A stretch of DNA of 64,000 nucleotides from Coriobacteriaceae bacterium EMTCatB1 (GTDB lineage: Bacteria > Actinomycetota > Coriobacteriia > Anaerosomatales > Anaerosomataceae), in the NCBI GenBank assembly GCA_001950395.1, contig BDLO01000001.1, positions 657,979-721,978 on the forward strand. Direction: 5' to 3'. The translations under genes were made by a program, and so were the position numbers. Every line of letters starts with the position of its first letter. The stretch's first letter is position 1. The notes beneath the pieces are model-generated. The model saw only the letters and a program-made list of their open reading frames with translations. It was not told where the DNA came from and did not search any database. This document shows, one piece after another, positions 9,338-18,157 of this stretch.

Positions 9338-10633
9338 GTGGCTGCGACGCCTTCGGTCGCGTTCGTGACGCTCGGCTGCCCGAAGAACGAGGCGGACTCG
9401 GACGCCATGGCGGGGGCCCTCGGGCAGTCCTTCCGCATCGCTCGCGACGCCGAGGACGCCGACGTGCTGGTGGTGAACACGTGCGCGTTCATCCGAAGCG
9501 CCGTCGAGGAGGCCATCGACGAGATCCTCGCCGCCGTCGAGTGGAAGGCCGCGAGGCCGGGACGACGGCTCGTCGTGACCGGGTGTCTGCCGTCTCGCTA
9601 CGGCGATGAGCTCGCGCCTGAGCTGCCGGAGGTGGACGCCTTCGTCCCAGTCGCTGAAGAGGGCGCCATCGCCTCTGTCGTCGCATCTCTCACGCGGAGC
9701 GACCTGGCCGCGGGCTCGTCGCCCACGCCGCTGCGGGCGGTTCCCACGCCGACCGCCTATCTCAAGATCTCGGACGGCTGCGATCGCCGCTGCTCGTACT
9801 GCACGATCCCTGCCATACGCGGCCCGTACCGCAGCCGGCGCGAGGACGAGGTCGTCGCTGAGGCCGAGATGCTGGTCGCAGGGGGCGTCAGGGAGATCGT
9901 GCTCGTCGGCCAAGACGTGTCTCGCTGGGGGACTGACCTCGGCGTCGAGCGAGGGCTCCACGACCTGCTCGCTCGAATCGCCGCGATCGACGGCGACTTC
10001 CGCGTGCGCGTGATGTACCTGCAGCCAGACGGGGTGACCGACGCGCTCTTGGAAGCCATGGCGTCCGCGGAGAAGGTCTGCACGTACCTCGATATCCCCG
10101 TGCAGCACGCGTCGCGCACGGTGCTGCGCGCCATGGGCAGACGGGGCGATGCAGAATCCCTGCTGCGCCTGGTCGAGCGCATCCGCGGGTACCTGCCGGA
10201 AGCGACGCTGCGCACGACCGTCATGGTCGGCTTCCCTGGCGAGACGAGGCGCGACGTGGACGAGCTCGCGCGATTCTTGGAGGCGGCGCGGTTCGACTAC
10301 GTAGGCGTGTTCGCCTTCTCGCCGGAGGACGGCACGAAAGCGGCCGCCCTCCAAGGGCAGGTCCCCGAGCGAACCAAGAAGGCGCGCGCGCAAAGGATAC
10401 GCGACCGTGCAGACGAGATCGGCGCCTCGCGCGCTGCACGGTGGGTGGGACGGACCGTCCGCGTGCTGGTCGAGGGGGAGGAGGAGGGCCTTGCGGCAGG
10501 CCGCACGGAAGGACAGGCCCTCGAGATCGACGGCGTCACCCTGTTTCCTGGAGACGTTCGACCTGGCGAATTCGTCACGGTCCGAGTCCTTGAGTCGCAC
10601 GGGTACGACTTGTACGGGGAGGTCCAGCCGTGA
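9338..10633 (+). CDS. rimO: ribosomal protein uS12 methylthiotransferase RimO
   Basis: RimO is a radical-SAM enzyme that methylthiolates an aspartate of ribosomal protein uS12. The 431-residue protein has an N-terminal UPF0004 domain with VTLGCPKNEADSD (C14), the radical-SAM CxxxCxxC at C148, C152 and C155, and a C-terminal TRAM domain from about residue 370. The start LGCPKN and short linker separate it from the related tRNA enzyme MiaB, encoded at 19007. GTG 9338 fits the family N-terminus, although its ribosome-binding site is weak. Its stop overlaps the pgsA start in a GTGA. Confidence 0.93.
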   Translation: MAATPSVAFVTLGCPKNEADSDAMAGALGQSFRIARDAEDADVLVVNTCAFIRSAVEEAIDEILAAVEWKAARPGRRLVVTGCLPSRYGDELAPELPEVDAFVPVAEEGAIASVVASLTRSDLAAGSSPTPLRAVPTPTAYLKISDGCDRRCSYCTIPAIRGPYRSRREDEVVAEAEMLVAGGVREIVLVGQDVSRWGTDLGVERGLHDLLARIAAIDGDFRVRVMYLQPDGVTDALLEAMASAEKVCTYLDIPVQHASRTVLRAMGRRGDAESLLRLVERIRGYLPEATLRTTVMVGFPGETRRDVDELARFLEAARFDYVGVFAFSPEDGTKAAALQGQVPERTKKARAQRIRDRADEIGASRAARWVGRTVRVLVEGEEEGLAAGRTEGQALEIDGVTLFPGDVRPGEFVTVRVLESHGYDLYGEVQP

Positions 10634-11235
10634 GCCCGCTCAAGAGCCTCGCCAACCGCGTGACTCTAGTCCGCATCGTGCTCATACCGATCTTCCTCGC
10701 GATCCTGCTCGCCCGGCTGCCCGTGTGGGGCCCGTGGCTCGCTGCGGCGGTGTTCGCGCTGCTGGCAGGGACCGACGCCGTGGACGGCTACCTCGCTCGA
10801 TCGCGCAACGAGGTGACGACCTTCGGGAAGTTCATCGACCCGATCGCAGACAAGCTCCTCGTGACGGCTGCGCTCGTCGCCCTCGTCGAGCTCGGCCGGC
10901 TCCCGTCGTGGATCGCCGTGCTCATCATCAGCCGCGAGCTCGTCGTATCGGGGCTGCGGCTGGTCGCCGTCGCCGAGGGGCGCGTGATCGCCGCGTCTGT
11001 CTACGGCAAGGTCAAGACCGTGCTGCAGACGATCGCGATCATCGCGTTCATCGTCAAGGACAGCTCTGTCATCGTGGACGTCGCGGGATCTCAGGCGGCA
11101 CGCCTGTTCGGGTACGCTGCCTGGGTCGTGATGGCGGCGGCGATGGTCGCGACCGTGGCGTCGATGGTCGACTACTTCTACCACGCTCGGGACATGCTCG
11201 CCGGACCGTGGTCGCGAGGAGGAGACGATGGCTGA
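10630..11235 (+). CDS. pgsA: CDP-diacylglycerol--glycerol-3-phosphate 3-phosphatidyltransferase
   Basis: PgsA makes phosphatidylglycerol phosphate in the membrane. The 201-residue protein has several transmembrane helices and the full CDP-alcohol phosphatidyltransferase signature: D49, D52-G53, A56-R57, G66, D70 and D74. The overlapping GTGA junction with rimO and the overlap with cinA downstream mark one operon. The rimO-pgsA-cinA-thpR-recA order is widespread in Gram-positive bacteria and supports the PgsA assignment over other enzymes that share the motif. Confidence 0.9.
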   Translation: MSPLKSLANRVTLVRIVLIPIFLAILLARLPVWGPWLAAAVFALLAGTDAVDGYLARSRNEVTTFGKFIDPIADKLLVTAALVALVELGRLPSWIAVLIISRELVVSGLRLVAVAEGRVIAASVYGKVKTVLQTIAIIAFIVKDSSVIVDVAGSQAARLFGYAAWVVMAAAMVATVASMVDYFYHARDMLAGPWSRGGDDG

Positions 11236-12448
11236 TCGTCCCTTGGCAGCCGTCCTCACCGTCGGCACCGAGATCACGACGGGCCTGCGGCTCGACACCA
11301 ACACCGCGCACATCGCGGCAGCGTGCACGGCCGCGGGCTACCGCGTCACAGAGGCCGTCAGCGTCCCAGACGACCGTGACCGCATCGCGAGCGCGATCGC
11401 ACGGCTCGCCCGCGAGAACTCGCTCCTGATCGTGACGGGAGGTCTCGGGCCCACGCACGACGACGTCACGCGCGAAGCGGCCGCACAGGCACTCGGCAGG
11501 CCGCTTCGGCGCGACCCCGCCCTCGTCGAGCGGCTGCAGGCCATCGCCGACCGCCACGGCGACGAGCGCGCGCGAGAGCAGGTTCTCGGCCAGGCAGACG
11601 TGCTCGAAGGCGCCCGCGTCATCGAGCCCGAAAGCGGCACCGCCCCCGGTCAGGTCGTCGAGGCCGGCTCCTCGCTCGTCGTGCTCCTTCCAGGGCCGCC
11701 GTCGGAGATGCGACCCATGCTGGAGGAGGTGCTGGGGTCGAGGCGAACGGCGCCAGAACCGATCGTCCTCCGCTGCGCACGCATCGCGGAGTCCGACGCG
11801 CAGCTCCGGGTCGAGGACGCGCTCGCCGCCTTCCCGAAGATAGAGCTGACGCTGCTCGCGTCGCCGGCGCTGGTCGACGTCGTGCTGATGGACGCGGGCG
11901 CAGGCCGAGACGCCCTCGTGGAGGCAGCGCAGGCCGCCGCGCTCGCGCTTGGCGAGGCGTGCTACTCGATGGACGGCGCGTCGCTTCCAGAGGCCGTGGT
12001 GCGGCTGGCGCGCGCTACGCTGTGCACCCTCGCGACGGCCGAGTCGTGCACGGGCGGGATGGTCGCATCCGCGATCACCGACGTCCCGGGCGCTTCGGAC
12101 GTCTTCGTCGGAGGGGTGGTGGCGTACAGCAACGCGCTCAAACGGTCGTTGCTGGGAGTCCCGGAGGAGGTCCTCGCCGAGCACGGCGCGGTGTCGCGCG
12201 AGACCGCTCACGCGATGGCTTCCGGCGCTCTGCGCCTGGGAGCCCGCGTCGCGGTCGCCACCACGGGGATCGCAGGACCTGGCGGCGGCACGTCTGACAA
12301 GCCGGTCGGGCTCGTGTGGACGGCGGTCGCGACGCCTGAGCGCGTCGAGGCCTACCGTCTCAAGCTGCACGGCGACCGCCAGGGCGTTCGGCAGCGCTCC
12401 ACGGTGCACGCGCTCGACTTCGTGCGGCTTACGCTCGAACGGATGTAG
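11228..12448 (+). CDS. cinA: CinA family competence/damage-inducible protein
   Basis: The 406-residue protein has the two CinA domains. An N-terminal MoaB-like domain (about 1-170) carries TVGTEITTG and VTGGLGPTHDD. The C-terminal nicotinamide-nucleotide amidohydrolase domain (about 255-405) carries ATAESCTGG and TTGIAGPGGG. CinA enzymes deamidate NMN and/or hydrolyse ADP-ribose in pyridine-nucleotide salvage. The ATG at 11228 lies inside the end of pgsA, an 8-bp overlap. cinA just upstream of recA is a classic arrangement, and readthrough into recA is possible in addition to the recA promoter. Confidence 0.92.
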   Translation: MADRPLAAVLTVGTEITTGLRLDTNTAHIAAACTAAGYRVTEAVSVPDDRDRIASAIARLARENSLLIVTGGLGPTHDDVTREAAAQALGRPLRRDPALVERLQAIADRHGDERAREQVLGQADVLEGARVIEPESGTAPGQVVEAGSSLVVLLPGPPSEMRPMLEEVLGSRRTAPEPIVLRCARIAESDAQLRVEDALAAFPKIELTLLASPALVDVVLMDAGAGRDALVEAAQAAALALGEACYSMDGASLPEAVVRLARATLCTLATAESCTGGMVASAITDVPGASDVFVGGVVAYSNALKRSLLGVPEEVLAEHGAVSRETAHAMASGALRLGARVAVATTGIAGPGGGTSDKPVGLVWTAVATPERVEAYRLKLHGDRQGVRQRSTVHALDFVRLTLERM

Positions 12449-12457
12449 CGAGAAGCA

Positions 12458-13039
12458 GTGCGCGGATTCTTTGCCATCGCGCTGACGGACCCAGCACGGC
12501 AGCTGCTTACCGACGCCTGCGAGGCATTTCGCGACGCGGCGCCGTCGTGGAGATCCGAGAAGTGGGTCGACCCTGCGAACTACCACATCACCCTGGCCTT
12601 CTTGGGCGAGCAGCCCCGCGAGCTCACAGACGCCCTCGTGACGCGCGTGACGCCTGCGGTGGGCCGCTTTCGACCCTTCCAGCTTGAGCTCGCAAGCATC
12701 GTCGCTGCGCCGCGACCGCGAGCCGCCACGATGCTCTGGGCGACCGTGCACACCGGCGAGCGCGAGTCGGCCGAGATAGCCGCGATACTCCGCGACGCCG
12801 CGAGCGACCTCGGCGTCGAGCCGCCGCGCCGTCCGTTCGCGGCGCACGTCACGCTCGTGAGGGCGCGCCGACCGCGGCCGGCGCCGGACGACGCGCTCGC
12901 GGCAGCCTCAGAGGTGGTCGCGGCACGCAGCCGCTTGGGCACCGTGTCAGTGGGGGAGGTCATACTCTGTTCGAGCACCCTCACTCCCCGCGGGCCGGTG
13001 TACGAAGCCGTCGAGAGGATCCAGCTGCGCGGGGATTGA
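12458..13039 (+). CDS. thpR: RNA 2',3'-cyclic phosphodiesterase (2H family)
   Basis: This 193-residue protein is a 2H phosphoesterase of the ThpR/LigT type, which opens 2',3'-cyclic phosphates on RNA ends. Both catalytic HxT motifs are visible: YHITLAFLGE near residue 45 and FAAHVTLVRA near residue 130. It starts RGFFAIAL, the usual family beginning, at GTG 12458, 9 bp after cinA. The stop codon TGA (13037-13039) lies inside the TTGACA -35 box of the recA promoter, so the gene and promoter are fused at the base level. Confidence 0.88.
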   Translation: MRGFFAIALTDPARQLLTDACEAFRDAAPSWRSEKWVDPANYHITLAFLGEQPRELTDALVTRVTPAVGRFRPFQLELASIVAAPRPRAATMLWATVHTGERESAEIAAILRDAASDLGVEPPRRPFAAHVTLVRARRPRPAPDDALAAASEVVAARSRLGTVSVGEVILCSSTLTPRGPVYEAVERIQLRGD

Positions 13040-13062
13040 CATCGAACAGATGTTCGTATAGC
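13036..13062 (+). promoter_or_regulatory. recA promoter
   Basis: A consensus -35 TTGACA is at 13036-13041. The best -10 is TATAGC at 13057-13062 with a short 15-bp spacer, or TAGCGT at 13059-13064 with 17 bp. The -35 overlaps the thpR stop codon. The spacer is filled by a perfect SOS box, so LexA binding should block polymerase directly. Confidence 0.7.
13043..13056. promoter_or_regulatory. LexA operator (SOS box) of recA
   Basis: CGAACAGATGTTCG matches the Gram-positive/actinobacterial SOS consensus CGAAC-N4-GTTCG with both half-sites perfect. It sits between the -35 and -10 of recA. The same motif occurs upstream of the lexA gene in this window. Confidence 0.9.
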
Positions 13063-13114
13063 GTGGTAGACGCCTCAGGGGTCGCCCGACACGGGTCGAA
13101 GGAGCAGAGGAACC

Positions 13115-14137
13115 ATGGAAACCGAGAAGGAGAAGGTGCTCGATCTGACGAGAGAGCAGATCGAGCGGAAGTTCGGCAAGGGGTCGCTCATGCGGCTCGG
13201 CGAGCACGCCGCGGTCGCAGGCATCAGCGCAATCCCCACGGGGTCGCTCGCCCTCGATGCCGCGCTCGGCATCGGCGGGGTCCCGCGCGGGCGCATCGTC
13301 GAGATCTTCGGCCCCGAGTCGTCCGGCAAGACGACGCTCGCCTTGCAGATCGTCGCCGAAGCGCAGCGCATGGGCGGCGTCGCCGCGTACATCGACGCCG
13401 AGCACGCGCTCGATCCAACGTACGCCGCCCGGCTCGGCGTGGACATCGACGAGATCCTCATCTCCCAGCCCGACACCGGCGAGCAGGCGCTCGAAATCGC
13501 AGACATGCTCATCCGCTCGGGAGCGATCGACGTCATCGTCGTCGACTCGGTCGCGGCTCTCGTGCCACGGGCAGAGCTCGAGGGCGAGATGGGCGACACG
13601 ACGGTCGGCCTCCAGGCCCGGCTGATGAGCCAGGCGATGCGCAAGCTGGCCGGCTCCCTCAACAAGTCCAACACCACCTGCATCTTCATCAACCAGCTGC
13701 GCGAGAAGGTCGGCGTCATGTTCGGCAACCCCGAGACGACCTCGGGAGGGCGCGCCCTCAAGTTCTACGCGTCCGTGCGCATCGACGTCCGCCGCATCGA
13801 CTCCATCAAGCAGGGATCCGAGATCGTGGGCAACCGCGTCCGTGCCAAGGTCGTCAAGAACAAGGTCGCGCCGCCGTTCCAGCAGGCCGAGTTCGACATC
13901 ATGTACGGACAGGGCATCTCGAAGGAAGGAAGCCTCCTCGACCTCGGCGTGGAGGAAGGCGTCGTGGCGAAGTCCGGAGCGTGGTACACCTACGGCGACG
14001 AGCGGCTCGGGCAAGGTCGCGAGGCGGCGAAGGACTTCCTTCGCGAGCACACCGACATACGAGACCGGATCGAGCAGGAGCTCCGCGAGAAGCTCGGGCT
14101 CCCCGACCCGGTGCGCAGGGACGACGCCGACGCATGA
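13115..14137 (+). CDS. recA: recombinase RecA
   Basis: RecA forms ATP-dependent filaments on single-stranded DNA, drives homologous recombination, and triggers LexA self-cleavage. The 340-residue protein has Walker A GPESSGKT (66-73), the Walker [11 protein letters not shown], the conserved catalytic FINQLREK and the L2-loop region [14 protein letters not shown]. No intein is present. It is preceded by its own SOS-controlled promoter and overlaps recX by an ATGA. Together with lexA at 26158 it completes the SOS sensor-repressor pair. Confidence 0.97.
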   Translation: METEKEKVLDLTREQIERKFGKGSLMRLGEHAAVAGISAIPTGSLALDAALGIGGVPRGRIVEIFGPESSGKTTLALQIVAEAQRMGGVAAYIDAEHALDPTYAARLGVDIDEILISQPDTGEQALEIADMLIRSGAIDVIVVDSVAALVPRAELEGEMGDTTVGLQARLMSQAMRKLAGSLNKSNTTCIFINQLREKVGVMFGNPETTSGGRALKFYASVRIDVRRIDSIKQGSEIVGNRVRAKVVKNKVAPPFQQAEFDIMYGQGISKEGSLLDLGVEEGVVAKSGAWYTYGDERLGQGREAAKDFLREHTDIRDRIEQELREKLGLPDPVRRDDADA

Positions 14138-14784
14138 CGCAATCGGGGCGCATCACCGAGATCGAGCAGCTTCCAGGATCGAGGAGAGCTCGCCGCATCT
14201 GGGTCGACGACGCGCCGTTCCGGGTCACGTCTGCAGCGGTCGTGAAAGCGCTGTCGCTTCACGTCGGCGACGAGGTGGATCCCGGCGAGATCCTGCAACA
14301 GCTGGAGGAGGCGGAGCGCTCGGCGGCGCGTGACCGGGCTTTGAAGCTGCTCTCGTACCACGACTTCAGCACGGACATGATGTCCAGGAAGCTCATCGAC
14401 GACGGCTATCCTCAAGCTGTCGTCGAGGCGACGGTGCGCCGTCTCGTGGACGCGGGCTTGCTCGACGACGCCAGGTACGCCGAGGCCGTCGCCCGTTCCC
14501 GGCTTCGAGCTGGGTACGGGCCGCGCGTGGTGCGGCGAGACCTGGCTCGCGCTGGGCTGCCTGAGGACCTCATCGAGCGCGCGCTTCTCGCTGCTGCCGA
14601 CGACGGGTTCGGCGAGGATGCAGCGTCGGCAGCGCGCCGGCTTGCGAGACCCGGCGACGACGTGAGGCGTCTCGCTGGACGGCTCGCGCGGCGCGGGTTC
14701 GACGCCGCCGCAGCGTACGAAGCGGCTCGCACGGCACTCGGAGACGACGAGGCATGCGACGAGTTCCCGCTCTCCGACGATTAG
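14134..14784 (+). CDS. recX: regulatory protein RecX
   Basis: RecX limits RecA filament activity. The 216-residue protein is built of the repeated three-helix RecX units. Signature segments are [20 protein letters not shown] (about 66-85), [21 protein letters not shown] (about 96-116) and [20 protein letters not shown] (about 129-148). The start ATG 14134 overlaps the recA stop (ATGA), so translation is coupled and dosage follows recA under SOS control. Length is within the family range. Confidence 0.92.
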   Translation: MTQSGRITEIEQLPGSRRARRIWVDDAPFRVTSAAVVKALSLHVGDEVDPGEILQQLEEAERSAARDRALKLLSYHDFSTDMMSRKLIDDGYPQAVVEATVRRLVDAGLLDDARYAEAVARSRLRAGYGPRVVRRDLARAGLPEDLIERALLAAADDGFGEDAASAARRLARPGDDVRRLAGRLARRGFDAAAAYEAARTALGDDEACDEFPLSDD

Positions 14785-15121
14785 GGCGGCGCCCCCGAGT
14801 CCTGCGTCCTTGACGCTCGACGCGCCTGGCAGGTACCATCAGCACGGCAAATGTGATCGAAGCGATGTCTTCTCAGACGTCGTTATACATGCAGGAACCG
14901 GTACCGACCACTTCTTGCGCAGGGCTCTTGGGTCCTGCTGAACGCACATAGGCGTCGAACCGAGTCCTCATGTGTTCTATCGCACTTGCCGGGCGCGTGG
15001 GCGTCCGGCGCTGACCGGTCGTGACGGGGCGTGACGTCCCATCCCTTCCGGCGCAGGCCGTGCGCGCAGCGCACAGACCCAGGCGCCCGCATCGTACGAC
15101 GCGAACGGAAGGAGGGGACAC
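14785..15121. other. 337-bp intergenic region with the rny promoter
   Basis: No coding region is credible here; the short open frames are arginine-rich and lack ribosome-binding sites. It contains a plausible promoter (14810-14839) and then about 280 bp of probable 5' untranslated leader before rny. GTCT and AGAC around 14867-14878 make a small hairpin. A long leader before a ribonuclease gene could allow self-regulation, as is known for other RNase genes, but I see no specific element. Confidence 0.5.
14810..14839 (+). promoter_or_regulatory. Predicted rny promoter
   Basis: TTGACG (14810-14815) and TACCAT (14834-14839) are separated by 18 bp, a good match to a housekeeping sigma-70 promoter. 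It lies just after recX and would transcribe the leader and rny. Confidence 0.5.
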
Positions 15122-16651
15122 ATGCCAGTCGTATACGTCCTCGTCTCCCTCGTCCTCGGCGTGGCCATCGGTTACTTGGCTCATCGCTACTTCGTCTCCG
15201 ACGCGATCGCGCGTTCCCGCGAGTCCGCCGAACGCCTTCTCGAAGACGCAAAGCGCCAAGCCGAGACGACCAAGAAGGAGATGCTCCTCGAGGCCAAGGA
15301 CGAGATCTTCAGGATGAAGGCTCAGGCCGAGGAGGAGAATAAAGAGCGCCGCAAGGACCTCGCTGCGCTCGAGAACCGATTGATGCAGCGCGAAGAGGCG
15401 CTGGAGCGCCGGGCCGAGACCCTCGACAAGCGAGAGCATCAGCTCTCCAGCATGCAAGGCCAGATCCAGAAGATGGAGAGAGATCTCCAGGAGGCCATCG
15501 CTCAGGAGCGCGAGCGGCTGGAGGCCCTCGCCGGAATGACGACGGAGCAGGCCCGTCAGGTGCTCCTCGAGCGCGTGCGCCAGGACGTCACCCACGACGC
15601 GGCCATGATCATCCGCGAAGCCGAGACGCGTGCTCGCGAGGAGGCGGAGCGCAAGGCCCGCAACATCGTGAGCATCGCCATCCAGCGGGTCGCCGCAGAC
15701 CACACCGCGGAGTCGACGGTGTCAGTCGTGCACATTCCGTCGGACGACCTCAAGGGCCGGCTCATCGGCCGCGAGGGCCGCAACATCCGTGCCTTCGAGC
15801 AGCTGACCGGCATCAACCTGATCATCGACGACACACCTGAGGCGGTGATCCTCTCGTCGTTCGACCCGGTGCGCCGCGAGATCGGACGCGTGACTCTCGA
15901 AGGGCTCATCGCCGACGGTCGCATCCATCCGGCCCGGATCGAGGAGATGTTCGCGAAGGCCACCGCGCTCGTCGAGCAGCAGATCCGCGACGCCGGCGAG
16001 GCAGCGGCTTTGGAGGTCGGCATCCCCAACCTGCACAGCGACCTCATCAGGACCCTCGGACGCCTGAAGTTCCGCACGTCGTACGGGCAGAACGTCCTCA
16101 AGCACTCGCTCGAGGTCGCGTACCTCGCGGGCGTCATCGCGAGCGAGCTCGGCGTGGATCCGAAGGTCGCCAAGCGCGCTGGGCTCCTGCACGACATCGG
16201 CAAGGCGATCGACCACGAGGTCGAAGGGCCGCACGCCGTGATCGGCGCCGACCTCGCGCGCCGTCTTGGAGAGTCGCCCGACGTGGTCCACTGCATCGAA
16301 GCGCACCACGCAGACGTGGAGCCGGCCACGGTGGAAGCCGTCATCGTCCAGGCCGCGGACGCGGTCTCGGCGTCTCGCCCGGGCGCTCGGCGCGAGACGC
16401 TCGAAAGCTACATCAAGCGTCTCGAGAAGCTGGAGAAGATCGCCGAGTCCCACAAGGGCGTCGAGAAGTCCTACGCCATGCAGGCCGGCCGCGAGATCCG
16501 CGTCATGGTCAAACCCGACGAGATCTCGGACGCCGAGTCCACCGTGCTGGCACGCGAGATTGCGAAGCAGATCGAAGAGGAGCTTCAGTATCCCGGCCAG
16601 ATCAAGGTCATGGTCATCCGGGAGAGCCGAGCCATCGAGTACGCGAAGTAG
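15122..16651 (+). CDS. rny: ribonuclease Y
   Basis: RNase Y is a membrane-anchored endoribonuclease that starts mRNA decay. The 509-residue protein has an N-terminal transmembrane segment (about 3-22) and a long charged coiled coil (about 28-195). A KH domain follows with [10 protein letters not shown], and then an HD domain with [12 protein letters not shown] and EAHHADVEP, and the usual end [27 protein letters not shown]-type site lies before ATG 15122. The recA-recX-rny order is shared with many Gram-positive genomes. The GHKL ATPase gene follows after 15 bp. Confidence 0.96.
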   Translation: MPVVYVLVSLVLGVAIGYLAHRYFVSDAIARSRESAERLLEDAKRQAETTKKEMLLEAKDEIFRMKAQAEEENKERRKDLAALENRLMQREEALERRAETLDKREHQLSSMQGQIQKMERDLQEAIAQERERLEALAGMTTEQARQVLLERVRQDVTHDAAMIIREAETRAREEAERKARNIVSIAIQRVAADHTAESTVSVVHIPSDDLKGRLIGREGRNIRAFEQLTGINLIIDDTPEAVILSSFDPVRREIGRVTLEGLIADGRIHPARIEEMFAKATALVEQQIRDAGEAAALEVGIPNLHSDLIRTLGRLKFRTSYGQNVLKHSLEVAYLAGVIASELGVDPKVAKRAGLLHDIGKAIDHEVEGPHAVIGADLARRLGESPDVVHCIEAHHADVEPATVEAVIVQAADAVSASRPGARRETLESYIKRLEKLEKIAESHKGVEKSYAMQAGREIRVMVKPDEISDAESTVLAREIAKQIEEELQYPGQIKVMVIRESRAIEYAK

Positions 16652-16666
16652 AGCGGTGCACGCGCC

Positions 16667-17746
16667 ATGAGCGACGATGCGGAGCGCCTCATAGAGTTCG
16701 TGTCGTCCGTCTCCGGCGACGCCTTCCTTAAAGTCGAGGAGACCTTGGGCGACGGGTTCGTCCGGCTCAAGGTCTCCGAGGCAGAGCGTCGACAGGCGAA
16801 GCACGACATCCGAAGCGTCGAGGACGTCGTCGTGGAGCTCTTGCGCAACGCTCGCGATGCGCACGCCCAGCGCATCTTCGTCGCCACGACGCGCGAAGGG
16901 GACGAGCGTCGGCTGACCGTGGTCGACGACGGCGTCGGCATCCCGAGGCACCTGCACGAGGCCGTGTTCGAGCCGCGCGTCACAAGCAAGCTCGAGACGA
17001 TGGTCGTCGACCGGTGGGGCGTGCACGGACGCGGCATGGCCCTGTTCTCCGTGCGGCAGAACGCACGGTCGGCCCGCGTAGCGTGCTCGGCTCCCCACAA
17101 GGGCTGCTCGATCTCCGTGACGGCCGACCTCACCGACCTCCCGGAGCGCAACGACCAGTCCTCGTGGCCCGAGGTGGAGCCCGACGAAGGCGGCGCTCTG
17201 CGCGTCGTCCGGGGCCCGCACAACATCGCCAGACGCGTGGTCGAGTTCGCGTGCGAGCACCCCGAGATCGAGGTCTACCTCGGTTCGGTCGTCGAGATCG
17301 TCGCGACGGCCGCCGCGACCGCTCGCGCCGCCCTCGAGCCGAGCGACCTGCTCTTCTGCGACGACCCTGCCTCCGTCCCCGTCTGGCAGCGTCCCGCCGT
17401 GTGCGCGGACGCCGAGGAGCTCGTCGAGGTGGCGCGCGAGATCGGGCTCGAGATCTCTGAGCGCTCCGCCCATCGCATCCTGGCGGGCGAGGTGGAGCCG
17501 CTGCGTAACGTGCTCGACGCCGTGGCCCCAAGCCCGCGCCCGTCCGCTCCGTCGCAGCCGGACATCTACCGCGATCGTCGTTCGCTGAAGATCGCACGAG
17601 CCGACGTGTCCGCGTTCACCGCAGAGCTCGAAGACGCGTTCGACGTGCTCGCGGAGCGCTACTACCTGCGGCTGAAGGGCGAACCGAAAGTGAAAGTGCT
17701 GGGGGACGAGATCCGCGTCCGCTTCTTGATAGAGAAGGACGAGTGA
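16667..17746 (+). CDS. GHKL-type ATPase of unknown function
   Basis: I recognise the fold but not the family. The 359-residue protein has a complete Bergerat ATP site: N-box ELLRNARDA with E57 and N61, G1 box VVDDGVGIP (D87-D88, G89, G91), and G2 box GVHGRGMA (118-125). No sensor, DHp, receiver or MutL endonuclease motif is visible, so it is not an ordinary histidine kinase. Residues about 195-300 and the basic C-terminus match nothing I know. ATG 16667 is 15 bp after rny, and the stop is 122 bp before spoVS. This place between an RNase and a putative RNA-binding regulator suggests a regulatory or RNA-linked role, but that is inference. Confidence 0.65.
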   Translation: MSDDAERLIEFVSSVSGDAFLKVEETLGDGFVRLKVSEAERRQAKHDIRSVEDVVVELLRNARDAHAQRIFVATTREGDERRLTVVDDGVGIPRHLHEAVFEPRVTSKLETMVVDRWGVHGRGMALFSVRQNARSARVACSAPHKGCSISVTADLTDLPERNDQSSWPEVEPDEGGALRVVRGPHNIARRVVEFACEHPEIEVYLGSVVEIVATAAATARAALEPSDLLFCDDPASVPVWQRPAVCADAEELVEVAREIGLEISERSAHRILAGEVEPLRNVLDAVAPSPRPSAPSQPDIYRDRRSLKIARADVSAFTAELEDAFDVLAERYYLRLKGEPKVKVLGDEIRVRFLIEKDE

Positions 17747-17775
17747 TGCGTGTGGCGAGCGTCACCGCGTCTCGG

Positions 17776-17781
17776 TATACT
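17776..17781 (+). promoter_or_regulatory. Predicted spoVS promoter -10 element
   Basis: TATACT at 17776-17781 is a strong -10 hexamer in the 122-bp gap after the GHKL gene, 87 bp before the spoVS start. The -35 region 17 bp upstream (TGGCGA) is poor. Confidence 0.4.
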
Positions 17782-17868
17782 CGATTCGCCCAAGCAACAG
17801 TCACGACGTTCGAGAACCGCAGCCCACTCCGTAGCGAGACCGCACAAGCGACGCAGCAGGAGGCGCAC

Positions 17869-18144
17869 GTGGAAGTCCTCAAAGTCTCCAGCAAGTCCAG
17901 CCCCAACTCTGTGGCAGGAGCGCTCGCCGGCGTCATCCGCGAGCACGGGGCCGTCGAGATCCAGACCGTCGGCGCGGGAGCGCTCAACCAAGCGATCAAG
18001 GCGATCGCCATAGCTCGAGGCTTCGTCGCTCCGATGGGGCAGGACCTCGTGTGCACGCCCGCGTTCGCCGACATCGAGATAAACGGCGAAGAGCGCACCG
18101 CCATCCGGCTCCTCGTCGAGCCGCGCGTCTCACGCCACGGCTAG
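17869..18144 (+). CDS. spoVS: SpoVS family regulatory protein
   Basis: The 91-residue protein matches the SpoVS family throughout, beginning VEVLKVSSKSSPNSVAGALA and carrying GAGALNQAIKAIAIARG. SpoVS is a small Alba-like, probably nucleic-acid-binding protein; in Bacillus it influences sporulation, but it is also common in non-spore-formers. The frame is open back to 17743, but GTG 17869 is clearly the start: AGGAGG is 5 bp upstream and the family begins here. It has its own likely promoter and lies between the GHKL ATPase and the PHP gene. Confidence 0.93.
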   Translation: MEVLKVSSKSSPNSVAGALAGVIREHGAVEIQTVGAGALNQAIKAIAIARGFVAPMGQDLVCTPAFADIEINGEERTAIRLLVEPRVSRHG

Positions 18145-18157
18145 CGATCCAGCCGCG

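Noticed and set aside
13036-14133. N-terminal extension of recX through the whole recA gene
   Set aside because: The frame is open, but the sequence before ATG 14134 is arginine-rich, out-of-phase recA; the ATGA overlap and family start fit 14134.
16667-17746. Histidine kinase call for the GHKL protein
   Set aside because: There is no phospho-accepting histidine domain, no sensor or membrane part, and no response regulator next to it.
17743-17868. Longer spoVS product starting at 17743
   Set aside because: The extra 42 residues have no SpoVS similarity, and AGGAGG with 5-bp spacing points to GTG 17869.
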